Source: an uncultured Cytophagaceae bacterium
GTDB taxonomy: Bacteria; Bacteroidota; Bacteroidia; Cytophagales; Spirosomataceae
Reading direction: 5' to 3'
Length of the DNA stretch: 11,879 bases
Assembly: GCA_903960725.1 (NCBI GenBank)
Contig: CAJCBY010000138.1
Span: forward strand, 1-11,879
Shown here: positions 1 through 6,767 of the stretch, piece by piece
Numbering within the stretch: position 1 is the stretch's first letter
Layout of the letters: the number at the start of each line of letters is the position of its first letter
Program-made: the position numbers and the translations under genes
The notes under the pieces: generated by a model
Seen by the model: the letters and a program-made list of their open reading frames with translations, nothing else
Databases searched by the model: none
What the model was told of the DNA's origin: nothing

Positions 1-1034
1 CCTGCATCCACATAGGACTGAAATCCAGATTGGAGCTGTTCCGGCTTGCGATTCACTAAAGCGGCCACATCCCCGATGGTCGCGGTTTCCACCTTATTTT
101 CCACTAAATAGCGGTATAGAATCCGCATGGGACTGTAATTCAATAAGCCTTGTAATTCTTGAATGCGCCCATCGTTGTAATAATCCTTCGATTCGAGCCA
201 GGCGGGAACTTGGTTTCGGCCGGAAATTTGGTAGAAATCGATGCGTTTTTCCTTCACGCGCAACACCCCTAAATCCACCGACATCCGCATCTCGTGGAAG
301 GTATCTTCGAATAGGGTGCGGTTCGTGGATCCGGTTAATTTTTTGAAATGGAAAGTCTGGTTTTTCGGGTACCACTGACCTGCTAAATCCCCTCTAGTCA
401 GCGAATCCGTCCCACTCAGGGAACTAGTCCAACGTCCTTGGGGAACTAAAATGGAGGAATCTGGCAAGAACCAGATCAGTGACGCTGACATCGTACCTAA
501 CGACCCAAACTGTAAGGCCGCATCACGTAAACTTCTGCGCAGGTCAGTATATCCCGGTTTACCCACCGCTGTCCAAGCCTCACCCGAAATTTCTGTGGAC
601 TCAGTTCCCCTAAATTCAAAGTTGAAATTCTTGCCTTTTCGTCTTAACGTGAGCGTTCCTTCTCCATTAATTTCTTTTTCGTTCTCGACCCAATCCGCAG
701 AAATGAAACGCAACGTGCCATTCGCCGGCTCGAATTGCATCGCATCGATTTGCAGGCGTGCATTTTTGTGGCCTAATTTATCGCCTTGAATTTCTCCGCC
801 TTTGGCCTGTCCTAAATTCGTCTTCGGATCCCACGAAAACTCCGTTACTTGAAAAACAAGACTGTCGTTTGCGATCCGGTAGGTGATTTCCGAGGGCCCC
901 CATTGGTTCTTCTCTTTCTGAGTCCCATTCACGCGCAGCGAAAAAGGCCCCACCTGAATCTTCTGCGCAAAAACGCCAAAGCTCAAGGTCAGGAGAAGAA
1001 CTAGCACGCGAAAGAAAGAGAGCGTATTCTGCAT
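1..1034 (-). CDS. Large exported beta-rich protein, unrecognised (partial, N-terminal 344 residues)
   Basis: An uninterrupted frame starts at the ATG at 1034 and runs off the left edge, so the C-terminus is missing. Residues 1-23 form a signal peptide (hydrophobic LVLLLTLSF core, then FA|Q), so the product is exported to the periplasm or outer membrane. The first 270 residues are rich in alternating polar and hydrophobic strands (for example residues 59-70 and 122-142). They suggest a beta-sheet or beta-solenoid fold. Residues 286-344 turn helical and resemble a small winged-helix-like segment (LLNYSPMRILYRYL, then an IGDVAALV helix). I do not recognise a named family. The gene is divergent from kdsC across a 52-bp gap, which hints at a cell-envelope role, but that is only context. 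The signal peptide and open frame make the gene itself secure; its function is open. Confidence 0.8.
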   Translation of the reverse strand, partial: MQNTLSFFRVLVLLLTLSFGVFAQKIQVGPFSLRVNGTQKEKNQWGPSEITYRIANDSLVFQVTEFSWDPKTNLGQAKGGEIQGDKLGHKNARLQIDAMQFEPANGTLRFISADWVENEKEINGEGTLTLRRKGKNFNFEFRGTESTEISGEAWTAVGKPGYTDLRRSLRDAALQFGSLGTMSASLIWFLPDSSILVPQGRWTSSLSGTDSLTRGDLAGQWYPKNQTFHFKKLTGSTNRTLFEDTFHEMRMSVDLGVLRVKEKRIDFYQISGRNQVPAWLESKDYYNDGRIQELQGLLNYSPMRILYRYLVENKVETATIGDVAALVNRKPEQLQSGFQSYVDA

Positions 1035-1062
1035 AAACAGATAAAAATACATAAAATATTCA

Positions 1063-1070
1063 GATATTTG
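1063..1070 (+). promoter_or_regulatory. Possible -7 element for the kdsC operon
   Basis: GATATTTG matches the Bacteroidota -7 consensus TAnnTTTG at all fixed positions except the first. It lies 16 bases before the kdsC ATG, inside the 52-bp divergent gap 1035-1086. I see no clear TTTG at the -33 distance, so this is a weak call based on position and partial match. Confidence 0.25.
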
Positions 1071-1086
1071 GGTCAAAATAATCCCT

Positions 1087-1596
1087 ATGTCTAACGTACT
1101 TTCTCTATTTTCAGCTATAAAAGCCTTCATTTTTGACATCGACGGTGTGATGACGGATGGCAATGTACACGTTCTGGAGACAGGCGAACATTTCCGCACC
1201 TTCTACATCCGCGACGGCTATGCTTTAGAAAAGGCGCGCGAGGCTAATTTTCAAATGTGCGTCATCACAGGCGGAAGTCATCCAGGGGTCAAAAAACGCT
1301 TAGAAAATCTCAAGTTTCAACACATCTATTTCGGATTAGGGGGGAAAGACAAGCTAGAAACTTACTTAGAATTATTGCCAAAATTAGGCGTTAAAGAGAA
1401 CGAAATCTTATACATGGGCGACGATATGGCGGATTTAAAAGTCCTCTCTCGTCCAGACATTTTAAGCACCTGCCCAGCAGATGCCATCCCTGAATTACAC
1501 CAAGTCGTGAAATACGTTTCTCCTTTTAATGGTGGCCGCGGCGCGGTGAGAGATGTGATTGAAAAAGTTTTAAAACTCCAAGGAAAATGGGCTTAA
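1087..1596 (+). CDS. kdsC: 3-deoxy-D-manno-octulosonate 8-phosphate phosphatase (KdsC)
   Basis: Cytoplasmic HAD-superfamily phosphatase that hydrolyses Kdo-8-phosphate to Kdo and phosphate, the step before CMP-Kdo formation in LPS inner-core synthesis. The 169 residues are the normal length for capless KdsC. HAD motif I is DIDGVMTDG at residues 17-25, with D17 as expected nucleophile and D19 as acid/base. Motif II is the T61 in VITGG, motif III is the lysine in GGKDK (K87), and motif IV is GDDMADL at 111-117 for Mg2+ binding. The C-terminal GGRGAVRDVIE (149-159) is the typical KdsC tail that covers the active site of a neighbouring subunit in the tetramer. The next gene starts inside its last codons (10-bp overlap), so it heads a translationally coupled operon. 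Other small HAD phosphatases such as the N-acylneuraminate cytidylyltransferase-associated type are close relatives, but the tail favours KdsC. Confidence 0.93.
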   Translation: MSNVLSLFSAIKAFIFDIDGVMTDGNVHVLETGEHFRTFYIRDGYALEKAREANFQMCVITGGSHPGVKKRLENLKFQHIYFGLGGKDKLETYLELLPKLGVKENEILYMGDDMADLKVLSRPDILSTCPADAIPELHQVVKYVSPFNGGRGAVRDVIEKVLKLQGKWA

Positions 1597-2108
1597 TCTT
1601 ACCAGTAAAGGGGGTATCCCCTATTTTAGGTGAAGACAATTGGGTAGCCCCTAATGCCACCATCGTAGGGGACGTGCAGACGGGAAAGCAGTGTACGATT
1701 TGGTTTAATGCGGTCGTGCGCGGGGATGTCAATTCCATCCGCATCGGAGATTATTCAAATATTCAAGACGGGGCGGTGGTCCATTGTACCTACCAAAAAA
1801 CCGTCACCTCCATAGGCAATTATGTTTCCATTGCACACAATGCGATCGTTCACGGTTGCACAATCGAAGACAATGTACTCATCGGAATGGGCGCCATCGT
1901 AATGGACAACGCCTACATTGAGGAAGGAAGTATTGTCGCCGCGGGAGCTGTCGTTACGCAAGGAACGCGCGTGCCTGCTGGTACCATTTACGCTGGAAAT
2001 CCAGCTAAATATTTAAAAGATGTCAGCCCAGAGGCTGCCGAAGTTTTCAAGCGCACGGCTTATAATTATGTAGAATACGCGTCTTGGTTTTCAAATCCAT
2101 CGAAATGA
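1587..2108 (+). CDS. Gamma-carbonic-anhydrase-like hexapeptide protein (CamH/YrdA/PaaY type)
   Basis: A 173-residue left-handed beta-helix protein made of hexapeptide repeats ([LIV]-G-x4) from about residue 10 to 140, with a C-terminal helix (148-168). It should form a trimer with metal at subunit interfaces. The three expected metal-binding histidines are H66 (VVHC), H84 (IAHN) and H89 (VHGC); the 5-residue spacing of the last two matches archaeal Cam. The VRGD arginine and aspartate (R45, D47) and NIQD (58-61) are also in place. The two catalytic glutamates of Cam are not evident: the position after RGD is valine, and the acidic loop is absent, as in the CamH/YrdA subgroup. Carbonic anhydrase activity is therefore possible but unproven. 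ATG lies inside the kdsC end, and its stop overlaps the next start as ATGA, so all three genes look co-translated. Confidence 0.9.
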   Translation: MGLILPVKGVSPILGEDNWVAPNATIVGDVQTGKQCTIWFNAVVRGDVNSIRIGDYSNIQDGAVVHCTYQKTVTSIGNYVSIAHNAIVHGCTIEDNVLIGMGAIVMDNAYIEEGSIVAAGAVVTQGTRVPAGTIYAGNPAKYLKDVSPEAAEVFKRTAYNYVEYASWFSNPSK

Positions 2109-2350
2109 GTAACGATCCACTGCACGGTGTAACACTGGAAAAAATTCTGACTGATCTAGTCGATTTATTAGGCTGGGAAGAAATGGCACGCAAGATTCGC
2201 ATTAATTGCTTTGCGAGCGACCCGAGCATCAAATCCAGTCTCACTTTCCTGCGCAAGACGCCCTGGGCGAGAGCAAAAGTGGAGACGCTCTATATTTGGA
2301 ATATTAAAAAAATCGAAAAGAAAAGGGCTAGCTCAGAGTCCGCTGATTAG
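2105..2350 (+). CDS. VF530/DUF2132 family small protein
   Basis: An 81-residue basic protein. It reads as the VF530 (DUF2132) family: the opening [17 protein letters not shown], then [14 protein letters not shown], then the [16 protein letters not shown] block near residues 45-60 are the family's conserved features. Members are small helical proteins annotated as DNA-binding from structure; their cellular role is not known. I chose the ATG at 2105, which overlaps the upstream stop as ATGA and starts right at the family's usual N-terminus. An in-frame TTG at 2084 would add seven unconserved residues. It is the last gene of the kdsC operon. Its stop overlaps the stop of the convergent transporter gene by 4 bp. 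The lysine-rich tail (after residue 60) is variable in such proteins. Confidence 0.87.
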   Translation: MSNDPLHGVTLEKILTDLVDLLGWEEMARKIRINCFASDPSIKSSLTFLRKTPWARAKVETLYIWNIKKIEKKRASSESAD

Positions 2351-3201
2351 TTCCGCAAATTCACTAGCCAGCCAAAAATAGCCGCCGTTATAAACATAAT
2401 GATGCTATAAATCACGGCTGGAATCGTCATCGTTCCATTTCCTATCACATTTAAGGCTATAAAAATGGCCAATGTTCCATTGTGTATGCCTATTTCCATC
2501 CCAATCGCGATGGCTTGTTTCTTATCTAGATTCAAAAAACGGGGCAAATAATACCCGATCGATAGGCAGGCCACATTAAACAAAAGGCAGGCAAAGCCTA
2601 CCGTTTGAATGTCATACATCAGGTGGTCGCGTTCTTTCCATCCGGCTAAAATGATGATCAAGGCGAGGAAAATGGCCGACAAAATTTTCACTGGAGATTC
2701 TAATCGAGCGGAGAATCCAGGTGCTTTTTTTCGAATGATCATTCCGATCGAAACGGGTAAAATCACGATCATACAAACTTCTAATACTTTCGAGAATTGT
2801 AAGGGTATATACGCATCCTGCTGCATCAATAACTTCATCGAAAGATTCACGATAAAGGCAATCGATATGACGGAAAGAATGCTGTTGAGGGCGGTTAAGG
2901 TTACATTAAGTGCGACGTCGCCTTTGGCAATATGCGAATAAAGATTCGCGGACGGACCTCCTGGAGCGGCGGCTAAAAGCATTAAACCTACGGCTAATTC
3001 GGACGGAAGCGATAAGGCTTTCACGATGAAAAAACAGATGATAGGTAAGAGAATCATCTGAGTGCCGAGTCCTATGATAACTGCTTTAGGATATTCGTAG
3101 ACCCGTTTAAAATCTGCGATGGTGAGCGATAAGCCTAAACCCGTCATGATGATGGCGAGGGCGATGGGCATTAAAACGACGGAGAGAAAGTTTGCTTGCA
3201 T
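2347..3201 (-). CDS. Bile acid:sodium symporter (BASS/SBF) family transporter
   Basis: A 284-residue inner-membrane protein, hydrophobic almost throughout and consistent with about nine or ten transmembrane helices. Two blocks mark the BASS family. The first is [10 protein letters not shown] (77-86) followed by [14 protein letters not shown] (92-105). The second is [12 protein letters not shown] (234-245). These are the two broken helices that form the sodium and substrate sites. Compared with my memory of the Neisseria ASBT structure, E236, N86 and T103 are kept, while alanine (A85) and histidine (H240) replace a serine and a glutamine sodium ligand. A EIGIHN-type motif is common in bacterial members, so the substrate is probably an organic anion other than bile acid (pyruvate, pantoate-like or sulfated compounds), which cannot be decided here. 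The gene stands alone, divergent from the acyltransferase across 44 bp and convergent with the VF530 gene. Confidence 0.9.
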   Translation of the reverse strand: MQANFLSVVLMPIALAIIMTGLGLSLTIADFKRVYEYPKAVIIGLGTQMILLPIICFFIVKALSLPSELAVGLMLLAAAPGGPSANLYSHIAKGDVALNVTLTALNSILSVISIAFIVNLSMKLLMQQDAYIPLQFSKVLEVCMIVILPVSIGMIIRKKAPGFSARLESPVKILSAIFLALIIILAGWKERDHLMYDIQTVGFACLLFNVACLSIGYYLPRFLNLDKKQAIAIGMEIGIHNGTLAIFIALNVIGNGTMTIPAVIYSIIMFITAAIFGWLVNLRN

Positions 3202-3245
3202 GCGATATTTTTTAAACCTTGCGGTCGTTAAAATTATAAAAATCC

Positions 3246-4061
3246 TTGATCTTTCTTCTAAAAATCTTTGCTCGTTTAGCGCTGCGTATCTTTTGCCCGT
3301 CCATCGTGGTGAAAAATGCGGAGCTAATGAACACGAAAGGTCCCGTTTTATTGGTGGTGAATCACCCGGATTCGTTTTTGGACGCTGTAATTATCGGAGC
3401 CTTCTATCCACGAAAAATCAACTACTTAGCTCGAGGTGATGTGTTTCGAAATCCAGTTTTCGGATTTTTGTTACGGCAATTGAACATGATTCCGGTATTT
3501 CGCCAAAGAGAAGGCAAAGAACACCTGCACCTAAATGCTAACACCTTCCGCCAGGCAGTAGAATGCCTCCGCAACGATGGTATCGTGTTAATTTTCATCG
3601 AAGGAATCTGCCTGAATACCCACGAATTGCAACCTTTTAAAAAGGGGGCGAGTCGTATTTTAGAGAGTGCGCATGCAGAAGGAATTTTTCCGATTATTCA
3701 GATTGCCGGAATAGGCTATTCAAGTTTTACGGCTTTCGGCAAGGGAATTCACCTGGCTTTTGAAAATATGCCGTGGACTACGCCTATTCTGGAGGCGACG
3801 GATCGGGTAACGTTTAATGCCGCTGTTTTCGAGAAGATGGAACGCTTGATTAAGGTGCCTTCGCATCCCGGATTCCCTCGTGGATTACTCTATTATTTTG
3901 CTTTGCCTTTGTATATCCCGGTGCGGGCGTTTACCTATGCGAAGACGAAGGATTCCGTCTTTTATGACTCGGTACTTTTTGCGCTTTTGCTCTTTACTTT
4001 TCCGGTCTATGTGGCGCTGGTTGTGACGATCGTTCTGAAGGTCAAATTGATTCTAGGTTGA
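3246..4061 (+). CDS. PlsC-like lysophospholipid/glycerol-phosphate acyltransferase
   Basis: A 271-residue membrane-associated acyltransferase of the PlsC/LPLAT superfamily, which transfers an acyl chain from acyl-ACP or acyl-CoA to a glycerophosphate-type acceptor. Block I is NHPDSFLD (39-46), with H40 and D46 as the catalytic pair; it is HX5D rather than the classic HX4D, as in the GPAT-like branch of the superfamily. Block II is the GDVFRNPVFG region (64-73) leading to PVFRQREG (83-90). Block III is FIEG (117-120), the usual FPEG substrate loop. A C-terminal hydrophobic segment (244-264) probably spans the membrane. The start is taken as the TTG at 3246: an in-frame TAA lies at 3237, and the amphipathic N-terminus it gives is normal for the family, while the next ATG (near 3327) would leave only 12 residues before NHPDSFLD. 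The last 55 bp overlap the convergent alkB-like gene. Confidence 0.87.
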   Translation: MIFLLKIFARLALRIFCPSIVVKNAELMNTKGPVLLVVNHPDSFLDAVIIGAFYPRKINYLARGDVFRNPVFGFLLRQLNMIPVFRQREGKEHLHLNANTFRQAVECLRNDGIVLIFIEGICLNTHELQPFKKGASRILESAHAEGIFPIIQIAGIGYSSFTAFGKGIHLAFENMPWTTPILEATDRVTFNAAVFEKMERLIKVPSHPGFPRGLLYYFALPLYIPVRAFTYAKTKDSVFYDSVLFALLLFTFPVYVALVVTIVLKVKLILG

Positions 4062-4627
4062 TGTATTTTCGTGCTCGGCGGCAAACGATGTAGCCAGTGA
4101 GTTTGAGTTTCGCCTTTCATCACTAACAAACTGCCTGCTTCTAAAAAGACGTCTATTTTTTCGCCGGATTGCTTGTGCTTGAAACAGAATTTACGTTCTG
4201 CGCCAAAACTAAGCGAGGCAATCGCCCCATTTTTTCGCAAATCTTTTTCGCCATCGCTGTGCCAGGCCATCCCTTCAGAGCCGTCGTGGTACAGGTTCAA
4301 AAGACAGGAATTATAGGTTTCCCCAGAGTGTTTTTCTGCAAGGTTTTTTAAGGCTTGCAATTCCGATGTCCAAGGCAAGGCGGTCTTTGTGGTATTGCTG
4401 TACGTGTAAGAGAAAGGCTGATCTCCGTACCAAGCTACCTTGCGTTTCGTGATGATACGTTTGCCATAAATGACCGCCTCATCGTTTCGCCATTCGATGC
4501 GATTCAATAGCGCTTCAGCCATAGCGGATGCCTCCGGAGCGGACATCAATTTTCCATAATAATGGACGATTCCGTCGCCTGGAAGCAGGTTTACAGAAGG
4601 GTCCGCAGGGAAATCGAATAGCTCCAT
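4007..4627 (-). CDS. AlkB-like 2-oxoglutarate/Fe(II) dioxygenase (ALKBH2/3 type)
   Basis: A 206-residue cytoplasmic dioxygenase of the AlkB family, which oxidatively removes alkyl groups such as 1-methyladenine and 3-methylcytosine from DNA or RNA. The iron ligands are H123 and D125 (in WHSD) and H180 (in HWLHRLP). The 2-oxoglutarate-binding motif is RINLTFR (192-198), with R198 expected to pair with the cosubstrate carboxylate and R192/N194 also conserved. The NLYHDGSEGMAWHSD stretch (111-125) and the NLTFR end resemble eukaryotic ALKBH2/3 more than E. coli AlkB. The ATG is one base after the GH97 stop, so it is probably co-transcribed with GH97; no function links the two in an obvious way. 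Its final 18 codons overlap the convergent acyltransferase gene. No Ada or other alkylation-repair gene is nearby. Confidence 0.92.
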   Translation of the reverse strand: MELFDFPADPSVNLLPGDGIVHYYGKLMSAPEASAMAEALLNRIEWRNDEAVIYGKRIITKRKVAWYGDQPFSYTYSNTTKTALPWTSELQALKNLAEKHSGETYNSCLLNLYHDGSEGMAWHSDGEKDLRKNGAIASLSFGAERKFCFKHKQSGEKIDVFLEAGSLLVMKGETQTHWLHRLPPSTKIHQPRINLTFRTIVTTSAT

Positions 4628-4628
4628 G

Positions 4629-6680
4629 TTAGTTCAGACGGCGTAAGCTGATGGCACAGCCGCCTCCGCGTTGCAGGCGGAAAGTCATTTTTGACTTCGC
4701 GGTTACGAGGCGTTTTTCTACTACGTAGGCTTCTGGATTCTTCTCAAAATCGGCGTCATCCGCATCGCGGTAGAGGAACGCTTCGTAGGTTTTATCCGGA
4801 TCTAAAAAGTCTAAATCAAAGGACATATTTCTGGCCAATGCGTTCGTGATAGAACCTATAAACCAAGATTCTTTGTTTTTTGCCTTACGTGCAATCGTTA
4901 CGAATTCGCCCGGTTCTGCGGTGATGATTTTCGTGTCATCCCAGTCTACCGCCACGTCCTTGATGAATTGAAACGCGTCTAGTTTAGGTTCGTAATTTTC
5001 CGGCAAATCTGCCGCCATTTGCAAGGGGCTGTAGATGGTGACGTAGAGGGCTAATTGTTTAGCCAAAGTAGAGCGTACTTTCGTCGTCCGCGTCGAATCG
5101 AACTGGTTTAAGTTCATGTGGAAAAGTCCAGGCGTATAATCCATAGGGCCACCCATCAAACGCGTGAATGGAAGAATAGTCGTGTGCTCCGCGTTAATTC
5201 CTAAGGTAGGCGCGTTGTTAAATTCCGATCCTCGGGCGGCTTCTGCGGCCATCCAGTTCGGATACGTGCGATGCAAGCCCGTCGGGTGAACCGACTCGTG
5301 TGAATCGACCATCAGGTGGTAATTCGCGGCTTTCTCTGCGACGCGGTTGTAGTGGTTGACCATCCATTGGCTGTCGTGGTACTCGCCGCGCGGGATGATT
5401 TTACCTACATAACCCGTCTTAACGGTGTTGATTCCTTTGGCTACCATGTATTGGTAGGCTGCATCCATTCTGCGCTCGTAATTCGTGACTGAACTCGAAG
5501 TTTCGTGGTGCATAATCAGCTTCAAGCCTTTCGATGCGGCATATTTTGTGAGGGTGTCGATTTGGTAATCCGCGTAAGGTGTCACGAAATCGAATACTTC
5601 TTCCTTCCAGTTTCCGAACCAATCCTCCCAGCCCGTGTTCCAGCCCTCCACTAAGACACCGTCGAATCCGTGCTTGCCCGCAAAGTCGATGTAGCGTTTC
5701 ACGTTCTCCGTATTTGCGCCGTGTTTTCCACCTGCCAAAGGCCAGTTCGCTTTGCCCACGTGCATTTCCCACCACATGCCCATGAATTTTTGGGGTTTGA
5801 TCCAGGTGGAATCCTTTATTTTAGAAGGCTCGTTTAGGTTCAAGATTAATTTAGAGGCCAAAATCTGTTCCGCCTTATTCGAGATCACCACCGTTCTCCA
5901 CGGGGTGTTGAATGGTGTCTGTGCGTAGGCCTTATTCCCTGCCGCATCCGGCACTAAAGCGGATGTAAATTCGAGTCCCTCCAGTTTCAAATGCATCGCC
6001 GGGTAATTCACTAATGCCGCCTCGTGCACATTCACGTAAATGCCATCCGTTGACTTTAACATCAGGGGAGTTTGGACGAAGTTTTTACCCATTAAAGACG
6101 TCACCGCGATGTCTTTTTCTTTAGCTGCCGCAGCTAAAGCGTCGATTTCGGAGATTTTAGTTCTTTGGTAGGTATATTCATTCGTATCGTAATCTCCCGG
6201 AATCCAGAAGGCATTGTGGTCGCCCGTCATCGTGAAAGAAGACCACTCGTTATCGACGATAAAATGTTTGAAATTGTCTTGCGACGGAAAGAAATAGCGG
6301 AAGCCGATTCCGTCATCAAAAACGCGGAAAATCACGTCCATCAAGACCCCTGATTCCTTCAAATGTAGGGTCAATTCTTTGTAGTTATTTCTGATCTCCT
6401 TTACCTCGCCCCACACCGGTTTCCAGGTGCCATCCACGAGGGTAGAATCCACGCCTAAGATTTGAAATTTACGTAATTCCAAAGCGGGTTTCTTCAGGGT
6501 CAAGCCTAGATCAGAAGGTGCGATGACCTCTTTGGCTTTATAAAAAACCTGGTATTTTAAAGCTCTATCAGCGCCCTGGGACACTTGAATCGAAATTTGA
6601 TCAGAAGGAGAGGCTATCTTGAACGATTTTTGGGCGAATAAAGAGACGCTCAAAAGAAGGAGAAGAAGGGTTTTGTTCAT
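4629..6680 (-). CDS. Glycoside hydrolase family 97 (SusB-like alpha-glucosidase)
   Basis: A 683-residue exported enzyme that should release glucose from alpha-glucan oligosaccharides in the periplasm. A signal peptide covers residues 1-16 (LFA|Q). A GH97 N-terminal beta domain follows (about 20-285), then the (beta/alpha)8 barrel (about 290-570, opening with GMWWEMHVGKANW) and the C-terminal beta domain (about 580-683). Matching the SusB numbering from memory, the two base glutamates (E439, E508) correspond to E393 (HHET) and E462 (HES), the general acid E532 to E486 (RGSE), and a calcium ligand E526 to E480. The VKTGYVG segment (420-426) lacks the aspartate nucleophile of retaining GH97b enzymes. 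This predicts an inverting, SusB-type mechanism. It is divergent from GH20 across 87 bp and leads the alkB-like gene. No SusC/SusD genes are in view, so it is probably an orphan enzyme. Confidence 0.95.
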   Translation of the reverse strand: MNKTLLLLLLSVSLFAQKSFKIASPSDQISIQVSQGADRALKYQVFYKAKEVIAPSDLGLTLKKPALELRKFQILGVDSTLVDGTWKPVWGEVKEIRNNYKELTLHLKESGVLMDVIFRVFDDGIGFRYFFPSQDNFKHFIVDNEWSSFTMTGDHNAFWIPGDYDTNEYTYQRTKISEIDALAAAAKEKDIAVTSLMGKNFVQTPLMLKSTDGIYVNVHEAALVNYPAMHLKLEGLEFTSALVPDAAGNKAYAQTPFNTPWRTVVISNKAEQILASKLILNLNEPSKIKDSTWIKPQKFMGMWWEMHVGKANWPLAGGKHGANTENVKRYIDFAGKHGFDGVLVEGWNTGWEDWFGNWKEEVFDFVTPYADYQIDTLTKYAASKGLKLIMHHETSSSVTNYERRMDAAYQYMVAKGINTVKTGYVGKIIPRGEYHDSQWMVNHYNRVAEKAANYHLMVDSHESVHPTGLHRTYPNWMAAEAARGSEFNNAPTLGINAEHTTILPFTRLMGGPMDYTPGLFHMNLNQFDSTRTTKVRSTLAKQLALYVTIYSPLQMAADLPENYEPKLDAFQFIKDVAVDWDDTKIITAEPGEFVTIARKAKNKESWFIGSITNALARNMSFDLDFLDPDKTYEAFLYRDADDADFEKNPEAYVVEKRLVTAKSKMTFRLQRGGGCAISLRRLN

Positions 6681-6684
6681 ACCG

Positions 6685-6692
6685 CAAAATTA
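6685..6692 (-). promoter_or_regulatory. -7 promoter element for GH97 (possibly leaderless)
   Basis: On the minus strand this reads TAATTTTG, an exact match to the Bacteroidota -7 consensus TAnnTTTG. Only four bases (CGGT) separate it from the GH97 ATG, so transcription would start at or next to the start codon. A TTG lies about 23 bases upstream as a possible -33 element, at the long end of usual spacing. Confidence 0.45.
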
Positions 6693-6742
6693 CTAAATCT
6701 TGCCGTTTAATCAGTCAATTTATTGGTGTTAAAAAAATTGAT

Positions 6743-6750
6743 TAATTTGC
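6743..6750 (+). promoter_or_regulatory. Possible -7 element for the GH20 gene
   Basis: TAATTTGC resembles the TAnnTTTG box with one base fewer in the spacer. It lies 17 bases before the preferred ATG at 6768, which would give a leader of about a dozen bases. A TTATTG at 6721-6725 could serve as a -33 element. The 87-bp divergent gap thus holds one candidate promoter for each gene. Confidence 0.35.
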
Positions 6751-6767
6751 TTTCTAAACCTTTAATT

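Noticed and set aside
451..789. 112-codon plus-strand ORF
   Set aside because: It lies antisense to the exported-protein frame at 3-1034, has low-complexity serine-rich translation and no recognisable motif.
3202..3245. TATAATTTTAAC on the minus strand as a BASS promoter
   Set aside because: It lacks the final G of TAnnTTTG and no -33 element is visible; too weak to list.
5419..5775. 118-codon minus-strand ORF inside GH97
   Set aside because: It is an alternative frame on the same strand as the GH97 gene, which carries clear catalytic motifs; the arginine-rich translation is a frame shadow.
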